Shown piece after piece: positions 18,183 to 30,069 of a DNA stretch of 64,000 bases. A program made the translations under genes and the position numbers. The stretch is from Pseudomonadota bacterium (GTDB lineage: Bacteria; Pseudomonadota; Alphaproteobacteria; Rhizobiales; Xanthobacteraceae): assembly GCA_003576765.1 (NCBI GenBank), contig QEVP01000011.1, positions 1-64,000 of the forward strand, given 5' to 3'. Every line of letters begins with the position of its first letter. The first letter of the stretch is position 1. The notes under the pieces are model-generated. The model ran no database searches. It was not told where the DNA came from and saw only the letters and a list, made by a program, of their open reading frames with translations.

Positions 18183-21100
18183 TTTGCCGGCCTGACCTCG
18201 ATGCGTCCCGTCGCGGTGCGGCCATAGCGTGAGGGATTGTACATGTCCTCGACATAAGCCTGCGGCAGCACGTAGGAGCCGGGCGACACCGCGCGCACCA
18301 CGTAGGCGAGCGTGAAGATCGTCTTGTCGTTGGGGCGACGCACGATCGCCGCGCTGAAGCGATCGTCGCGGAATTCGGTGTGCTCGGCTTCGACGCCGTC
18401 CTCGATCCAGTCCAGCGTGCCGCTATCCCCCGACGAGACAAGGTGCGGGTTGTCGATCTCGAAGCCGGCCGGCAGATGATCGACCACCAGCACACGGCCG
18501 TTCTCCGGCTTCGGCTCGGTGACGGTCAGCACCACCGCGAGGCGGTCGTTCTGCCTGGCCGCTGCCGGGTCGGCCGGCTCGCCGTCGAGCGAAAAGTATT
18601 TGCGCACGATGGTGAAGCCGTGCGACGCCTCCGGCTCCGGCGTCAGCGGATTGCCGGATACCGAGACCACCGCCTGCACCGGCGCGTCGCCGGTATTGAC
18701 GAGGGTGACGGTGCGCCCTTCGACATCCGCCGCGCGATAGCTGCGATAGATCGGCCTGGTCGCCGCGCTGCCGTCGAGATCGACGGCAAGACCGGCATCC
18801 TTCGCCAGCGCCCGCGCCGCCAGCACCATCCAGGCATTTTCCTGTGTCGAGGTATAGGAGGTGAGCCCGCGCGCCGCTTCGACGCGCTCCACCGCCGCGG
18901 CCAGCGTCGCGCGCGGCGCACTACCTTCGCTGGCGAACGTCGCCAGCGCCGCCGCGTCACGCAGCGCCGAGCCGTAGTCGCTGCGGCCGAACCGCAGCAC
19001 CGGCTTCGGATTGAGGCCGGTCAACGCCGCGGCATAGGCGCGCTCGGCGCGGGTGCGGTCGCCGACCAACGCCAGCGCTGCCGCGAGTTGCGCGCGCGCG
19101 ATCGGCGTCGCCAGCTTGTCGAGCTTGGTATCGGCGAGATAGCGCAGGTCGCCGACCGGCGCGTTGCCGTTGCGCGCCAGCACGTAGAGGCCATAAGCAA
19201 GCGCCTGCCCGCCGGTCTTGTCCGGCTCCTCAGCATTGACCACGCTGTTGCGGATCCGGTCGAGCGCGTTGCGGAACGCAACGTCGGGTACGCCAAATCC
19301 CTTCTCGCGGGCACGGGTCAGGAAGTCGGCGACGTAGGCGTCGAGCCAATCGTCATCGCCGCCCGACGACCACATGCCGAACGAGCCGTTGGAGCCTTGC
19401 CGTGCCAGCAGCCGCTCGATGGCGTCCTTAATGCGCTCGTCCGCCGCCTTGTCGAGCGCCAGATGCGATTCAGCGGCAAGTTCGTTGACGTACAAGAGCG
19501 GCAGCGCCCGGCTGGTAATCTGCTCGGTGCAGCCGAACGGATAACGGTCGAGCGCCTTGAGCAGGCTCGCGGCGTCGAGCGCCGCCGAGGGGCCGACCGA
19601 CAGCGAGAACCCGCCGGTGCCCGGCACCAGATCGGCGAACATATCGGAGGACAGCCGCAGGCTTTCGTTCCTGGCCAGCGTGCGCACCGCGCGGCGCGCC
19701 AGCACCTGGGTGGCCGGCTTGACGTCGAGTTCGTAATGGCGGGCCAGCGACAATCCGTCCGGTCCGCGGATGGAAATATCGAACGCGGCGCGGCCGGGGC
19801 TGGCCGCGTCCAGCGACAGTGCCGTGGTGGTGCGCTGCTTCGCCGCCAGTGTGAGCGTGGTCGCAGCACGACCGGACACCTTGACCGGGCCGCTCGTCTT
19901 GACCTCCAGCGCATAGTCGCCGGCCGGCCCCTCGACGTTATCGAGGTCGAGGTTGAGCGTGCCGCGGTCGCCGCCAAGCAGGAAGCGCGGCAGCGTCGCA
20001 GTCAGCACCACCGGATCGCGCACCGTCACGTCGGTGCTGGCGTGGCCCAGCTTGGTCGCGCTCCACGCCACCGCCATCACCCGCGCGGTGCCGGCGAACT
20101 CGGGGATGTCGAAGGCGACCTGCGCGGTCCCGTCCGGACCGACGGTAACGATGCCGGAATAAAGCGCCAGCGGCTTCTGCGTCGGCGGGCTGCCCTGCAA
20201 TTCGGCCGCGGCAATATCGCCGCCGGTGCGGATGGCGCCGCGGGTGCCCTGCATGCCGTCGATCAACTGGCCGTAGAGGTCGCGGATTTCGGCAGTCAGC
20301 CGGCGCTGACCGAGGTAGTGCTCGTCGGGCGCCGGCGGCTTGTAGCCGGTCAGGTTGAGGATGCCAACATCGACGGCGGCGACCACGACCTTGGCCTCTT
20401 CACCGGGGTTAAGCCCGGTGAGCTTGATCGGCACCGCGAGCGTGGTGCCCGGCCGCACCAGGTCGGGCGGGGTCAGCGCCACCTGCAAGGTCCGCACCGC
20501 GCGGTCGATGCCGAACCATTTGACGCCGATGGCGCGGCCCGGCATGCGCTGCGCGTTGGCATCGAGCGGCCGGCGTAGCGTAGCGACCACATAGGCGCCG
20601 GTGCCCCAGTCGTTGCCGACCGGAATGCGCACCTGCGCGGTGCCTTCCTTGATATCGACGCTCTGCGTGGTCAACAGCCGGTCGCCCAGCACGTTGACGG
20701 TGAGCTTGCCACTGGTGCGCGCGTTGACCGAGACGGTCATGGTGTCGCCCGGCCGATAGTCCGGCCTGTCGATCGAGGTTTCCAGAAGGTCGGGCGTGTC
20801 GGCGCCGCCGTCCGAATAGAACCCGACGTCGAACGTCACCGAGGTCAGCGGCCCGTTGGCGTCGGCGGTGCGCACGTCGAGGCGATAGCGCCCCGGCCGC
20901 GGCGCAAGCGTGATGCGCGCCGGCGCCTCCGCGGTCACGTCGATATCGCCATCGGCGACGCGGCGCGTCGATTTGATCGGCTCGAATTCCCACGACGAGC
21001 CTTGCCGGTACCACTGATAGCGCGACTCGAGCTTCATCAACTCGTAGCGTGCGCCCTTGCCGGCCAGCCGCGTGCCGTCGGGGGCGACCAGCACCACGTC

Positions 21101-23389
21101 GAAGCCGGCCCTGTCGCCCTCGGCAACGCTGCCGTCGAACAGCGGCTTGACGCCGAACATCGTCGCGGACGGTTTGACCGGCAGCACCAGCTTGCGCTCG
21201 ACGGCGCGGCCGCCGCTCTCGGCCATGCGCACGAAAATCTGCGCCTCCTGCGGCCGGCTCGCCGCCGGCGCCTTGCCGAGATTGACCGGGAACGACGCGA
21301 TACCCTTGTCGTCGGTCACCGGCAGGTCTTCGAGCGGCGTGCGCTCGTTCTCCGCGGCGTCCTCGTCGTCGGCGACGCCGAAGCGATAGCCCGGATAGCC
21401 GGGCCGCTCCGCTGCCGCCGTCACCAGCATGTCGCCTTCGAGCGAGAGAGCGGAGGCCGGGGCGCCGTAGAGGAAGCGGCCATCGACCTTGAGCGTGACC
21501 GGCGCGTCGGCGCCGATGGCCCTGGCCTCGCTGGTCAGCTCAAAAGCGATGCGGTCGGGCACATAGTCCTCGACCATGAAGGTGGTCTCGCCAACCGAAC
21601 GACCTTTGGGATCGGTGAACGCGCGCACCCGCCAGGTGCCGGTCGGTACCGCGCTGTTGAGCGGCAGCGACATCGCCCGGCCGCCGGCGCCCTGATCGGC
21701 GACGGTGGCGCGGCGGTACTCGACGCCATCGGGGCGCTCGACAACGAGCGTCAGCGGCGCACCGGCAACCGCGTTGCCGAGCGGGTCGCGCAACAGCGCG
21801 GTGAGATGCACGGTCTCGCCGGAACGGTAGACGCCGCGCTCGGCATAGACGAAAGCGTCGGCGCCGGCCGGCGCAGGCCGTCCGGCCACGCCACGGTCGG
21901 TCAGGTCGAACGGGTTGCCCTTGAGACTGAGGAAAGCGTAATCGCTGCCACCCGCGGTCACGGTGAGCAGCGCCGGCGACGATCCGCCCTCGCCGCGCGT
22001 CAGCCCGGCCTCGAACAAGGCGTGGCCGGCGGCATCGGTTTTCCGCGTGGCCAACACCTCGTTGTTACGGGCGATCAGCCGCACCTCGGCGCCCGCAACG
22101 GCGTCCGTGCTCGCCAGCGAATTGGCGAAGACGTGGATGCCGTCGTGGCCGGAGAACGCCGCAACGCCGAGGTCGGAGACGATGAACCACTGGGTGGCGA
22201 GCGCATCGTAGTCGTCCGTGGCGCCCGGCTCCTTCGGCTTGGCGGTCATCACATAGACGCCCGGCTCCAGCCTGCCTATCGCCTGATCGACCGGAAATGC
22301 CGTCGTGGTTTCCTGATTGAGCGGCGCCTCCAGCGTCAGTTCGCCGGACCACACTTTTGCGCCGGTTTCGTCGCCGAGCTGGGACAATTCATACGGGGTG
22401 AGACTGCGCTGAAAGTCGCTGCCGAGCACGATGTTGAGCAGATTGCGATCGCCGATACGAAACACTTCGATGCTGGCGGCACGGCTATTGACGCTGACCA
22501 CCGGAATGCCGCGCTGGCCGGTGCGCGGCAGCACATAGGCGCGTCCGGTGAAGCGCACGAACGGTTTGCGGTCGCGCACATAGACGTTGAACTCGGCCGA
22601 CTTCTGCAATGTCTCGGCGACGGCCGATGGCAGCCCGGCACGCAGATGCAGATTGTAGCGCTCGCCGTGCTTCAATCCCTCGACGCACAACTGCCGCTCC
22701 TCGGCGGACAGCGCCGGACTGCCAGTGCCGGCCTGCGCCACATAGGGTGAGAAATCGGCGCGCCGCGCCACGTCCTCGGAGAACTGGAAGCAGACCCGCG
22801 GCGACGCCGCGTCGGAGTCCACGGTATAGTCGAGCAGGCGGAAGCCACGCTCGGCGCGCAGCTTCTCGTAGGTGCCCCGCACGTCGGCGACCTCGCGCAG
22901 GTCGAGCGACAGCCGCATGGCGTCGAGCGCCGGCCGGTACAATGCGCGCGCGGCCAGCGCCTGCCCGAGCACGGCGAGCGCCTGCGCCTCCTCGCCGCCA
23001 TTGCCGGCGCGCTGATAGGCGAGATAGGCGGCGGTCGAGGCGCGCTCGCGGAACAGCGTCTGCTCGGAGGTGTTGGCGGGGCGGATCTGCAAAATGGTCT
23101 GCGCCAGCCGCAGCCAGTTGCCGGCATCCTGCGGGGCAACAGTGGCGATCTGGCCGAGGATCTGCAAGCCTGAGCGAGCGTCGCCGCGCCGGAACGCGGC
23201 ATCGGCGTCGGCCCGCAGGGTGGCGGCCGGCTTGGCGACCGTGCCGGCCTCGGCCTTGATCTGCGCTTCCAGACGAACCGCGGCATCAGCAAGATCGTCG
23301 CGCCGAAACCCCTTGTCGGCGGCGAGCGCCGACACTGCGGTAAGGACAACGACGATAACCAGCGCAAGGCCGCGGGCCGCAACGGTCAT
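18179..23389 (-). CDS. bacterial alpha-2-macroglobulin (thioester protease inhibitor)
   Basis: 1736 residues; a periplasmic protease trap. A Sec signal peptide (about 1-23) ends at ALAAD. MG domains follow, including an A2M_N segment around VYAERGVYRSGETVHLTALLRD. The thioester motif GCTEQ is intact (Cys1287 to Gln1290), and a terpenoid-cyclase-like thioester domain and a receptor-binding-like end follow. No lipobox is seen, so it should be soluble rather than lipid-anchored like the E. coli protein. It heads the five-gene envelope cluster and is translationally coupled to pbpC. Confidence 0.95.
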   Translation of the reverse strand: MTVAARGLALVIVVVLTAVSALAADKGFRRDDLADAAVRLEAQIKAEAGTVAKPAATLRADADAAFRRGDARSGLQILGQIATVAPQDAGNWLRLAQTILQIRPANTSEQTLFRERASTAAYLAYQRAGNGGEEAQALAVLGQALAARALYRPALDAMRLSLDLREVADVRGTYEKLRAERGFRLLDYTVDSDAASPRVCFQFSEDVARRADFSPYVAQAGTGSPALSAEERQLCVEGLKHGERYNLHLRAGLPSAVAETLQKSAEFNVYVRDRKPFVRFTGRAYVLPRTGQRGIPVVSVNSRAASIEVFRIGDRNLLNIVLGSDFQRSLTPYELSQLGDETGAKVWSGELTLEAPLNQETTTAFPVDQAIGRLEPGVYVMTAKPKEPGATDDYDALATQWFIVSDLGVAAFSGHDGIHVFANSLASTDAVAGAEVRLIARNNEVLATRKTDAAGHALFEAGLTRGEGGSSPALLTVTAGGSDYAFLSLKGNPFDLTDRGVAGRPAPAGADAFVYAERGVYRSGETVHLTALLRDPLGNAVAGAPLTLVVERPDGVEYRRATVADQGAGGRAMSLPLNSAVPTGTWRVRAFTDPKGRSVGETTFMVEDYVPDRIAFELTSEARAIGADAPVTLKVDGRFLYGAPASALSLEGDMLVTAAAERPGYPGYRFGVADDEDAAENERTPLEDLPVTDDKGIASFPVNLGKAPAASRPQEAQIFVRMAESGGRAVERKLVLPVKPSATMFGVKPLFDGSVAEGDRAGFDVVLVAPDGTRLAGKGARYELMKLESRYQWYRQGSSWEFEPIKSTRRVADGDIDVTAEAPARITLAPRPGRYRLDVRTADANGPLTSVTFDVGFYSDGGADTPDLLETSIDRPDYRPGDTMTVSVNARTSGKLTVNVLGDRLLTTQSVDIKEGTAQVRIPVGNDWGTGAYVVATLRRPLDANAQRMPGRAIGVKWFGIDRAVRTLQVALTPPDLVRPGTTLAVPIKLTGLNPGEEAKVVVAAVDVGILNLTGYKPPAPDEHYLGQRRLTAEIRDLYGQLIDGMQGTRGAIRTGGDIAAAELQGSPPTQKPLALYSGIVTVGPDGTAQVAFDIPEFAGTARVMAVAWSATKLGHASTDVTVRDPVVLTATLPRFLLGGDRGTLNLDLDNVEGPAGDYALEVKTSGPVKVSGRAATTLTLAAKQRTTTALSLDAASPGRAAFDISIRGPDGLSLARHYELDVKPATQVLARRAVRTLARNESLRLSSDMFADLVPGTGGFSLSVGPSAALDAASLLKALDRYPFGCTEQITSRALPLLYVNELAAESHLALDKAADERIKDAIERLLARQGSNGSFGMWSSGGDDDWLDAYVADFLTRAREKGFGVPDVAFRNALDRIRNSVVNAEEPDKTGGQALAYGLYVLARNGNAPVGDLRYLADTKLDKLATPIARAQLAAALALVGDRTRAERAYAAALTGLNPKPVLRFGRSDYGSALRDAAALATFASEGSAPRATLAAAVERVEAARGLTSYTSTQENAWMVLAARALAKDAGLAVDLDGSAATRPIYRSYRAADVEGRTVTLVNTGDAPVQAVVSVSGNPLTPEPEASHGFTIVRKYFSLDGEPADPAAARQNDRLAVVLTVTEPKPENGRVLVVDHLPAGFEIDNPHLVSSGDSGTLDWIEDGVEAEHTEFRDDRFSAAIVRRPNDKTIFTLAYVVRAVSPGSYVLPQAYVEDMYNPSRYGRTATGRIEVRPAK

Positions 23390-23608
23390 GGCACAACTCC
23401 CCCGACTTCCCCAAAAGCGTCGCGATAGCGACGGTTATGGCGGAAAGGTGACGCTCTGATGGCCGGTCCCACGTCGTGGCACAGGCCCGGCCGACGTCCT
23501 TCCCCTGTTTCAGATTGCGGCAGCCGCGGCAAGGTTCAAATGCAGGCTGGGCAAAAGCCGCAACTCGGGTGTCGGCTTTTGACCGCCGCGATGCTAAGAA
23601 GCCGCCAC

Positions 23609-23685
23609 GGCCCCGTAGCTCAACTGGATAGAGCACCTGCCTTCTAAGCAGGATGTTGCGTGTTCGAGTCCCGCCGGGGTCGCCA
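23609..23685 (+). tRNA. tRNA-Arg (anticodon UCU)
   Basis: A complete cloverleaf. The acceptor stem GGCCCCG pairs with CGGGGTC, the D arm is GCTCAACTGGATAGAGC, the anticodon stem CCTGC/GCAGG encloses the loop CTTCTAA, and the T arm has GTTCGAGTC. The CCA end is encoded (23683-23685). The anticodon TCT reads AGA/AGG arginine codons, which are rare in this GC-rich genome. Confidence 0.97.
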
Positions 23686-24029
23686 TTCCTTCTCACCGCG
23701 TCGGCCGGATCGCCGCCGGCCCCGCGACATCGGCCGGCCGGCGGCGAATCCATTCACCCGCAGGTTGAAACGGGCCGGAAAAACGCCTTTCAAAGGCCCG
23801 GTGGATGGCCCCTGCCCTTCGCAATGAAAATAACAATGAACGTTTCGTCCTTTCGCAAACAACAGAAGCAGGCTTCGCCGGCCATCGCACGGATCGCAAC
23901 GCTCATTCTCGCCCGGCCTCGGTGGAATGCCGAAAATGCCTGCAAACAGCCTGCAACTCGCATTCCGAAATTTGACTTGCAAACCAGCCCCCATAGTTTC
24001 GCGTATCGTCAACCACCTGATGACGAGGA
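23686..24029. other. intergenic region without visible gene
   Basis: 344 bp between the tRNA and the isochorismatase-like gene. No convincing coding region, hairpin or repeat was seen. The last 60 bp are somewhat AT-richer and probably hold the downstream promoter, but no clear -35/-10 pair could be assigned. Confidence 0.5.
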
Positions 24030-24809
24030 ATGATGATGACGACACTATCGAGACGGGGAGTCATTGCCGGGGTCGCCGGCGCGGCGACGGCGGCGGCGCT
24101 GACGGGCACGGCCTCGGCCGCGACTGGCGGGGATTACGCATCGGCCGTGCCGGAGCTTGCCCCGCAATGGAAGCAACTCGACCTTGCAAAAATCCTGCAA
24201 AAGCCCGCCGCTTTCATCTCGGTCAGCCAGAACAATTCGCTCTACAAGCCCTGGGGCGCGCAGGCGGCCGAGAAGCAGTGGGAGCGCGGCAGCCTGCCGG
24301 CCACCGTGAAGGCCGCGCAGGCGGCGCGGAAGGCGCCGAACTTCGTTTCGTTTTCGTGGATCGGCTACGAGGTGTTCCGCGAGAACTACCCGCAGACCGA
24401 GTTCGACAAGGTGCAGTATGCAAGCTGGACCGCGAACTCCAAGCTCACGCCCGAGCAGCGGAAAGCGGATAACGACCTGGTCGACGACCTGCGCGCGCTG
24501 GTCAGGCCGGGCGACCTCGAATTCAACGAACTGGCGTTCCAGACCGCCTTCGTCGGCACCCAGCTTCCGCTCGAACTGGCGCGCAAGCGGGTCGAGGTGC
24601 TGGTCATCACCGGCATCCATACCGAGTGGTGTATCGAGGGCAACGCACGGGCCGCGCGCGACCATGGCTATCTGCCGATCGTGATCGGCGATGCCACCGC
24701 AACGCAGAAGCCGGACTATCTGCGGCCGGCGCTGGAGCGCATCAACAACATCTTCGCGCCGGTGATCTCGGCCGACACGTTTACGAAACTGCTGGGGCAG
24801 CCGGCCTGA
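24030..24809 (+). CDS. Tat-exported isochorismatase-like cysteine hydrolase homologue
   Basis: About 259 residues. A twin-arginine leader (LSRRGVIAGVAGAA) ends near ASA-AT, so export by Tat is predicted. The isochorismatase fold is recognisable: VLVITGIHTEWCIEGNARAA with the nucleophile-position Cys201, then GYLPIVIGDATA. The Asp usually found at the first strand is replaced (ISVSQNN), and the Lys before the SAF-like motif is Leu (ELAFQTAF), so the usual Asp-Lys-Cys triad is incomplete. Three ATGs in tandem follow GAGG; 24036 has the best spacing. Substrate unknown. Confidence 0.82.
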   Translation: MMMTTLSRRGVIAGVAGAATAAALTGTASAATGGDYASAVPELAPQWKQLDLAKILQKPAAFISVSQNNSLYKPWGAQAAEKQWERGSLPATVKAAQAARKAPNFVSFSWIGYEVFRENYPQTEFDKVQYASWTANSKLTPEQRKADNDLVDDLRALVRPGDLEFNELAFQTAFVGTQLPLELARKRVEVLVITGIHTEWCIEGNARAARDHGYLPIVIGDATATQKPDYLRPALERINNIFAPVISADTFTKLLGQPA

Positions 24810-24835
24810 ACCGGCACGCCGGCGCCCGGGGGCGA

Positions 24836-25743
24836 TCAGCCGCCCGTGCGCCGGGCCTTTGCCGCGAGCGCGGCGTTGACGCGGGCAACCGGCACGCGGC
24901 CGATTTTTGCGCACACCTCGCGCGAGGCGGCGGCGAGCTTGTCGAGATCGATGCCGGTCGCAATCCCCATGCCGTTCAACATGTAGACGACATCCTCGGT
25001 CGCCACGTTGCCGGTGGCGCCCGGCGCATAGGGGCAGCCGCCAAGCCCGCCGGCCGCGGCATCGATCACCCGCGCGCCCTCTTCCAGCCCCGCATAAAGA
25101 TTGGCGAGCGCCTGGCCGTAGGTGTCATGGAAGTGCATGCCGATGTTCTGCATCGGCATGACGCCGGCGACCGCGCGCAACAACTCGCGCGCCTTGGTTG
25201 CCGTGCCGACGCCGATGGTGTCGCCGAGCGAGACCTCGTAGCAGCCCTCGCGCCACAGCGCGTCCGCCACGCGCACCACCGCGGCAGGCGCCACCTCGCC
25301 GTCGAACGGGCAGCCGAGCACGCAGGAAATATAGCCGCGCACTTTGACGCCATCGGCCTTGGCGCGGGCCAGCACAGGCTTGAAGCGCTCGAGCGACTCC
25401 GCGACCGAGCAGTTGATGTTGGCACGCGAAAAGCCTTCCGAGGCCGAGGCGAACACCGCGATCACCTTTGCGCCGGCGGCGCGCGCCGCGTCATAGCCCT
25501 TCTCGTTAGGCACCAGCACGTGAAATTCATGATCGGGATGGTGATCGACCGCGCGCAGCACCACATCCGAGTTGGCCATCTGTGGCACCGCCTTGGGCGA
25601 CACAAAACTGCCGACCTCGACCACCGGGCAGCCGGCGGCGACCAGCGCTTCGACGAACGCCACGCGATCCTCGACGCCGATCGGCGTTTTTTCGTTCTGC
25701 AAGCCGTCGCGCGGACCGACCTCGACGATGCGAACGGCGTCGC

Positions 25744-25747
<4 letters not shown>
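24836..25747 (-). CDS. mvaB: hydroxymethylglutaryl-CoA lyase
   Basis: Cleaves HMG-CoA to acetyl-CoA and acetoacetate, the last step of leucine degradation. It has 303 residues. The TIM-barrel metal site is seen in GPRDGLQNE (11-19) and MHFHDTYG; the catalytic-loop GGCPYAPGATGN contains the reactive Cys. The ATG at 25747 overlaps the mccA stop as ATGA, so it is the third gene of mccB-mccA-mvaB. An open frame running on upstream is shadow of mccA. Confidence 0.95.
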
Positions 25748-27777
<2,030 letters not shown>

Positions 27778-27827
27778 GCTCCGCTCCCCTGACCTTGCTC
27801 CACGACCGCAACCGACCGGCGCGGTCG

Positions 27828-29429
27828 TTACATCCTGAATACGCCGAAGCGTACCGGCTCGACCGGCCCGTTCGCCGCGACCGACAGGCCGAGCCCGAGC
27901 ACCTGCCGGGTGTCGGCCGGATCGATCACGCCGTCGTCCCACAGCCGGGCGGTGGCGTAGTACGGGTGGCCCTGCGTCTCGTACTGGGCGCGCAGAGGTT
28001 TGCGGAATTCCTCTTCCTCCTCCGCCGACCACGTTCCACCCTTGGCCTCGATGTTGTCGCGCTTGAGCTGGCTCAGCACCATCGCCGCCTGCTCGCCACC
28101 CATCACCGAGATGCGCGCGTTCGGCCACATCCACAAAAAGCGTGGGCTGTAGGCACGGCCGCACATCCCATAATTGCCGGCGCCGTAGGAGCCACCGATC
28201 ACCACGGTGAATTTCGGCACATTGGCGGTCGCCACCGCCGTCACCAGCTTGGCGCCGTCGCGAGCGATACCGCCGGCCTCGTATTTCTTGCCGACCATGA
28301 AGCCGGTGATGTTCTGCAAAAACAGCAGCGGAATGCCGCGCTGGCAGCACAGTTCGATGAAGTGCGCACCTTTCAGCGAACTCTCGCTGAACAAAATGCC
28401 GTTGTTGGCAACGATGCCGACCGGAAACCCCCAGATGTGGGCAAAGCCGCATACCAGCGTCTGGCCGTAAAGCTTCTTGAACTCCTCGAACTCGGACGCA
28501 TCGACGATGCGGGCGATGATGTCGCGCACGTCGTAGGGCTTGCGGTGATCGGCCGGCACCACGCCGTAGATATCCTCGGGCGCATAAAGCGGCTCGCGCG
28601 GCGCGCGGCGGCCCGCCTCGGCCCGCGCCGGCGGGTTGAGGCTGCCGACGATGCGACGCGCGATGCCGATGGCGTGGGCGTCGTTCTGCGCATAATGGTC
28701 GGTGACGCCGGACTGGCGCGAATGCACGTCGGCACCGCCGAGTTCCTCCGCGCTCACCACCTCTCCCGTCGCGGCCTTCACCAGCGGCGGGCCGCCGAGA
28801 AAGATGGTGCCCTGATTGCGCACGATGATGCTCTCGTCCGACATGGCCGGCACATAGGCGCCGCCCGCCGTACACGAGCCCATGACGATGGCGATCTGCG
28901 GGATGCCGAGCGAGGACATTTGCGCCTGGTTGTAGAAAATGCGGCCGAAGTGGCGCTCGTCGGGAAAGATGTCGTCCTGCTGCGGCAGGAAGGCGCCGCC
29001 GGAATCCACCATGTAGATGCACGGCAGGTTGTTCTGGCGCGCGATGTCCTGCGCGCGCAGATGCTTCTTCACCGTCATCGGATAGTAGGTGCCGCCCTTG
29101 ATGGTGGCGTCGTTGGCGACGATCATGCACTCGCGGCCCGAGACACGGCCAATACCGGTGACGATGCTGGCCGAATGCACCTCGCCGCCATAGAGCCCAT
29201 AAGCCGCAAGCGGGGACAGCTCGAGAAAGGCCGAGCCGGGATCGAGCAGGAGGTCGACGCGCTCGCGCGCCAGCATCTTGCCCCGCGCAGTATGCTTTTT
29301 GCGTGCCGCAGGCCCGCCGCCCGCCGCCACGCCCGCGAGCTTGTCGCGCAGGTCCGCGACCAGCCCCCGCATGACATCGGCGTTGCGCGCGAATTCGGAC
29401 GACGACACGTCGATGGCGGAGTGCAGCAT
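27828..29429 (-). CDS. mccB: methylcrotonoyl-CoA carboxylase, carboxyltransferase (beta) subunit
   Basis: 533 residues. It transfers the carboxyl group from biotin to 3-methylcrotonyl-CoA. The carboxyltransferase halves show [31 protein letters not shown] and [17 protein letters not shown] in the first half, and [15 protein letters not shown] in the second, the pattern of MCC beta rather than PCC beta. The start ATG 29429 is preferred over an in-frame TTG at 29438. It is the first gene of mccB-mccA-mvaB; no isovaleryl-CoA dehydrogenase is next to it. Confidence 0.94.
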   Translation of the reverse strand: MLHSAIDVSSSEFARNADVMRGLVADLRDKLAGVAAGGGPAARKKHTARGKMLARERVDLLLDPGSAFLELSPLAAYGLYGGEVHSASIVTGIGRVSGRECMIVANDATIKGGTYYPMTVKKHLRAQDIARQNNLPCIYMVDSGGAFLPQQDDIFPDERHFGRIFYNQAQMSSLGIPQIAIVMGSCTAGGAYVPAMSDESIIVRNQGTIFLGGPPLVKAATGEVVSAEELGGADVHSRQSGVTDHYAQNDAHAIGIARRIVGSLNPPARAEAGRRAPREPLYAPEDIYGVVPADHRKPYDVRDIIARIVDASEFEEFKKLYGQTLVCGFAHIWGFPVGIVANNGILFSESSLKGAHFIELCCQRGIPLLFLQNITGFMVGKKYEAGGIARDGAKLVTAVATANVPKFTVVIGGSYGAGNYGMCGRAYSPRFLWMWPNARISVMGGEQAAMVLSQLKRDNIEAKGGTWSAEEEEEFRKPLRAQYETQGHPYYATARLWDDGVIDPADTRQVLGLGLSVAANGPVEPVRFGVFRM

Positions 29430-29558
29430 GGAGATCAACGAACCTTGTGACAGCCAGCCCGATCGTGCGGGCGGTTCATGGTGTCACCGCCGCCTCCCCC
29501 GGTGCAAGCCGAACTTTCGACCGTAGTCCGCTCACCGCTCCCGGCGTGCGGCGGCCGT

Positions 29559-29864
29559 TCAGTGCGTCCACGGCTCCGAGCGGCGGAACGCAAAATTGTC
29601 GGCATAGGCGATCTTGCGCCGCTGCGGCTCCTGCGGCTCGAGCACCTGATAGGCGATGCCCTCGCGCTCGCAGTAGGCGATTGCCGCTTCCTTGGTGTCG
29701 AAGCGCAGCGTGAGCTGCTGCTTCATGTCGCCCGACGAGGTCCAGCCCATCAGCGGCTCGATGAAAGGTGGCTCCGCCGGCTCGTAATCGAGCTGCCATT
29801 CCTGGGTCGTGGCCAGGCCCTGCTGCATGGCGTTCTTGGCGGGCTTGAAAATGCGGGCGGTCAT
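29559..29864 (-). CDS. ETC complex I accessory subunit, NDUFS4-like
   Basis: 101 residues, homologous to the mitochondrial 18-kDa NDUFS4 subunit (also called ETC_C1_NDUFA4 family). The pattern ARIFKPAKNAMQQG, PLMGWTSSGD, LRFDTKEAAIAYCEREG and KIAYADNFAF is diagnostic. In alphaproteobacteria it is a supernumerary subunit of NADH:quinone oxidoreductase on the cytoplasmic side. The ATG is at 29864; a longer upstream frame is not protein-like. It stands alone here, away from any nuo operon. Confidence 0.95.
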   Translation of the reverse strand: MTARIFKPAKNAMQQGLATTQEWQLDYEPAEPPFIEPLMGWTSSGDMKQQLTLRFDTKEAAIAYCEREGIAYQVLEPQEPQRRKIAYADNFAFRRSEPWTH

Positions 29865-30069
29865 GACGACGAATAAACCCCTGACGAGGGCCGTGCGATT
29901 CCCGGCGCCTTGCTTGACGCGGCCCGATATAGCTTTTCCGCTCCGCAGTGACAATCCGCCGGTGCCGGCCGGGCGCCGCGGTTCCGATTGAGCGGCCGTC
30001 GGTCTTCCGGTAAAGAAGCGGACACCGCTTTCCGCCAGACGGTCCGGACGGACCGGGATCCCCCTGCCG

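Noticed and set aside
18380..20578. Long plus-strand open frame (over 700 codons) opposite the alpha-2-macroglobulin gene
   Set aside because: Its translation is Arg/His/Gly-rich without domains and is antisense to a clear gene; long antisense frames are expected at this G+C content.
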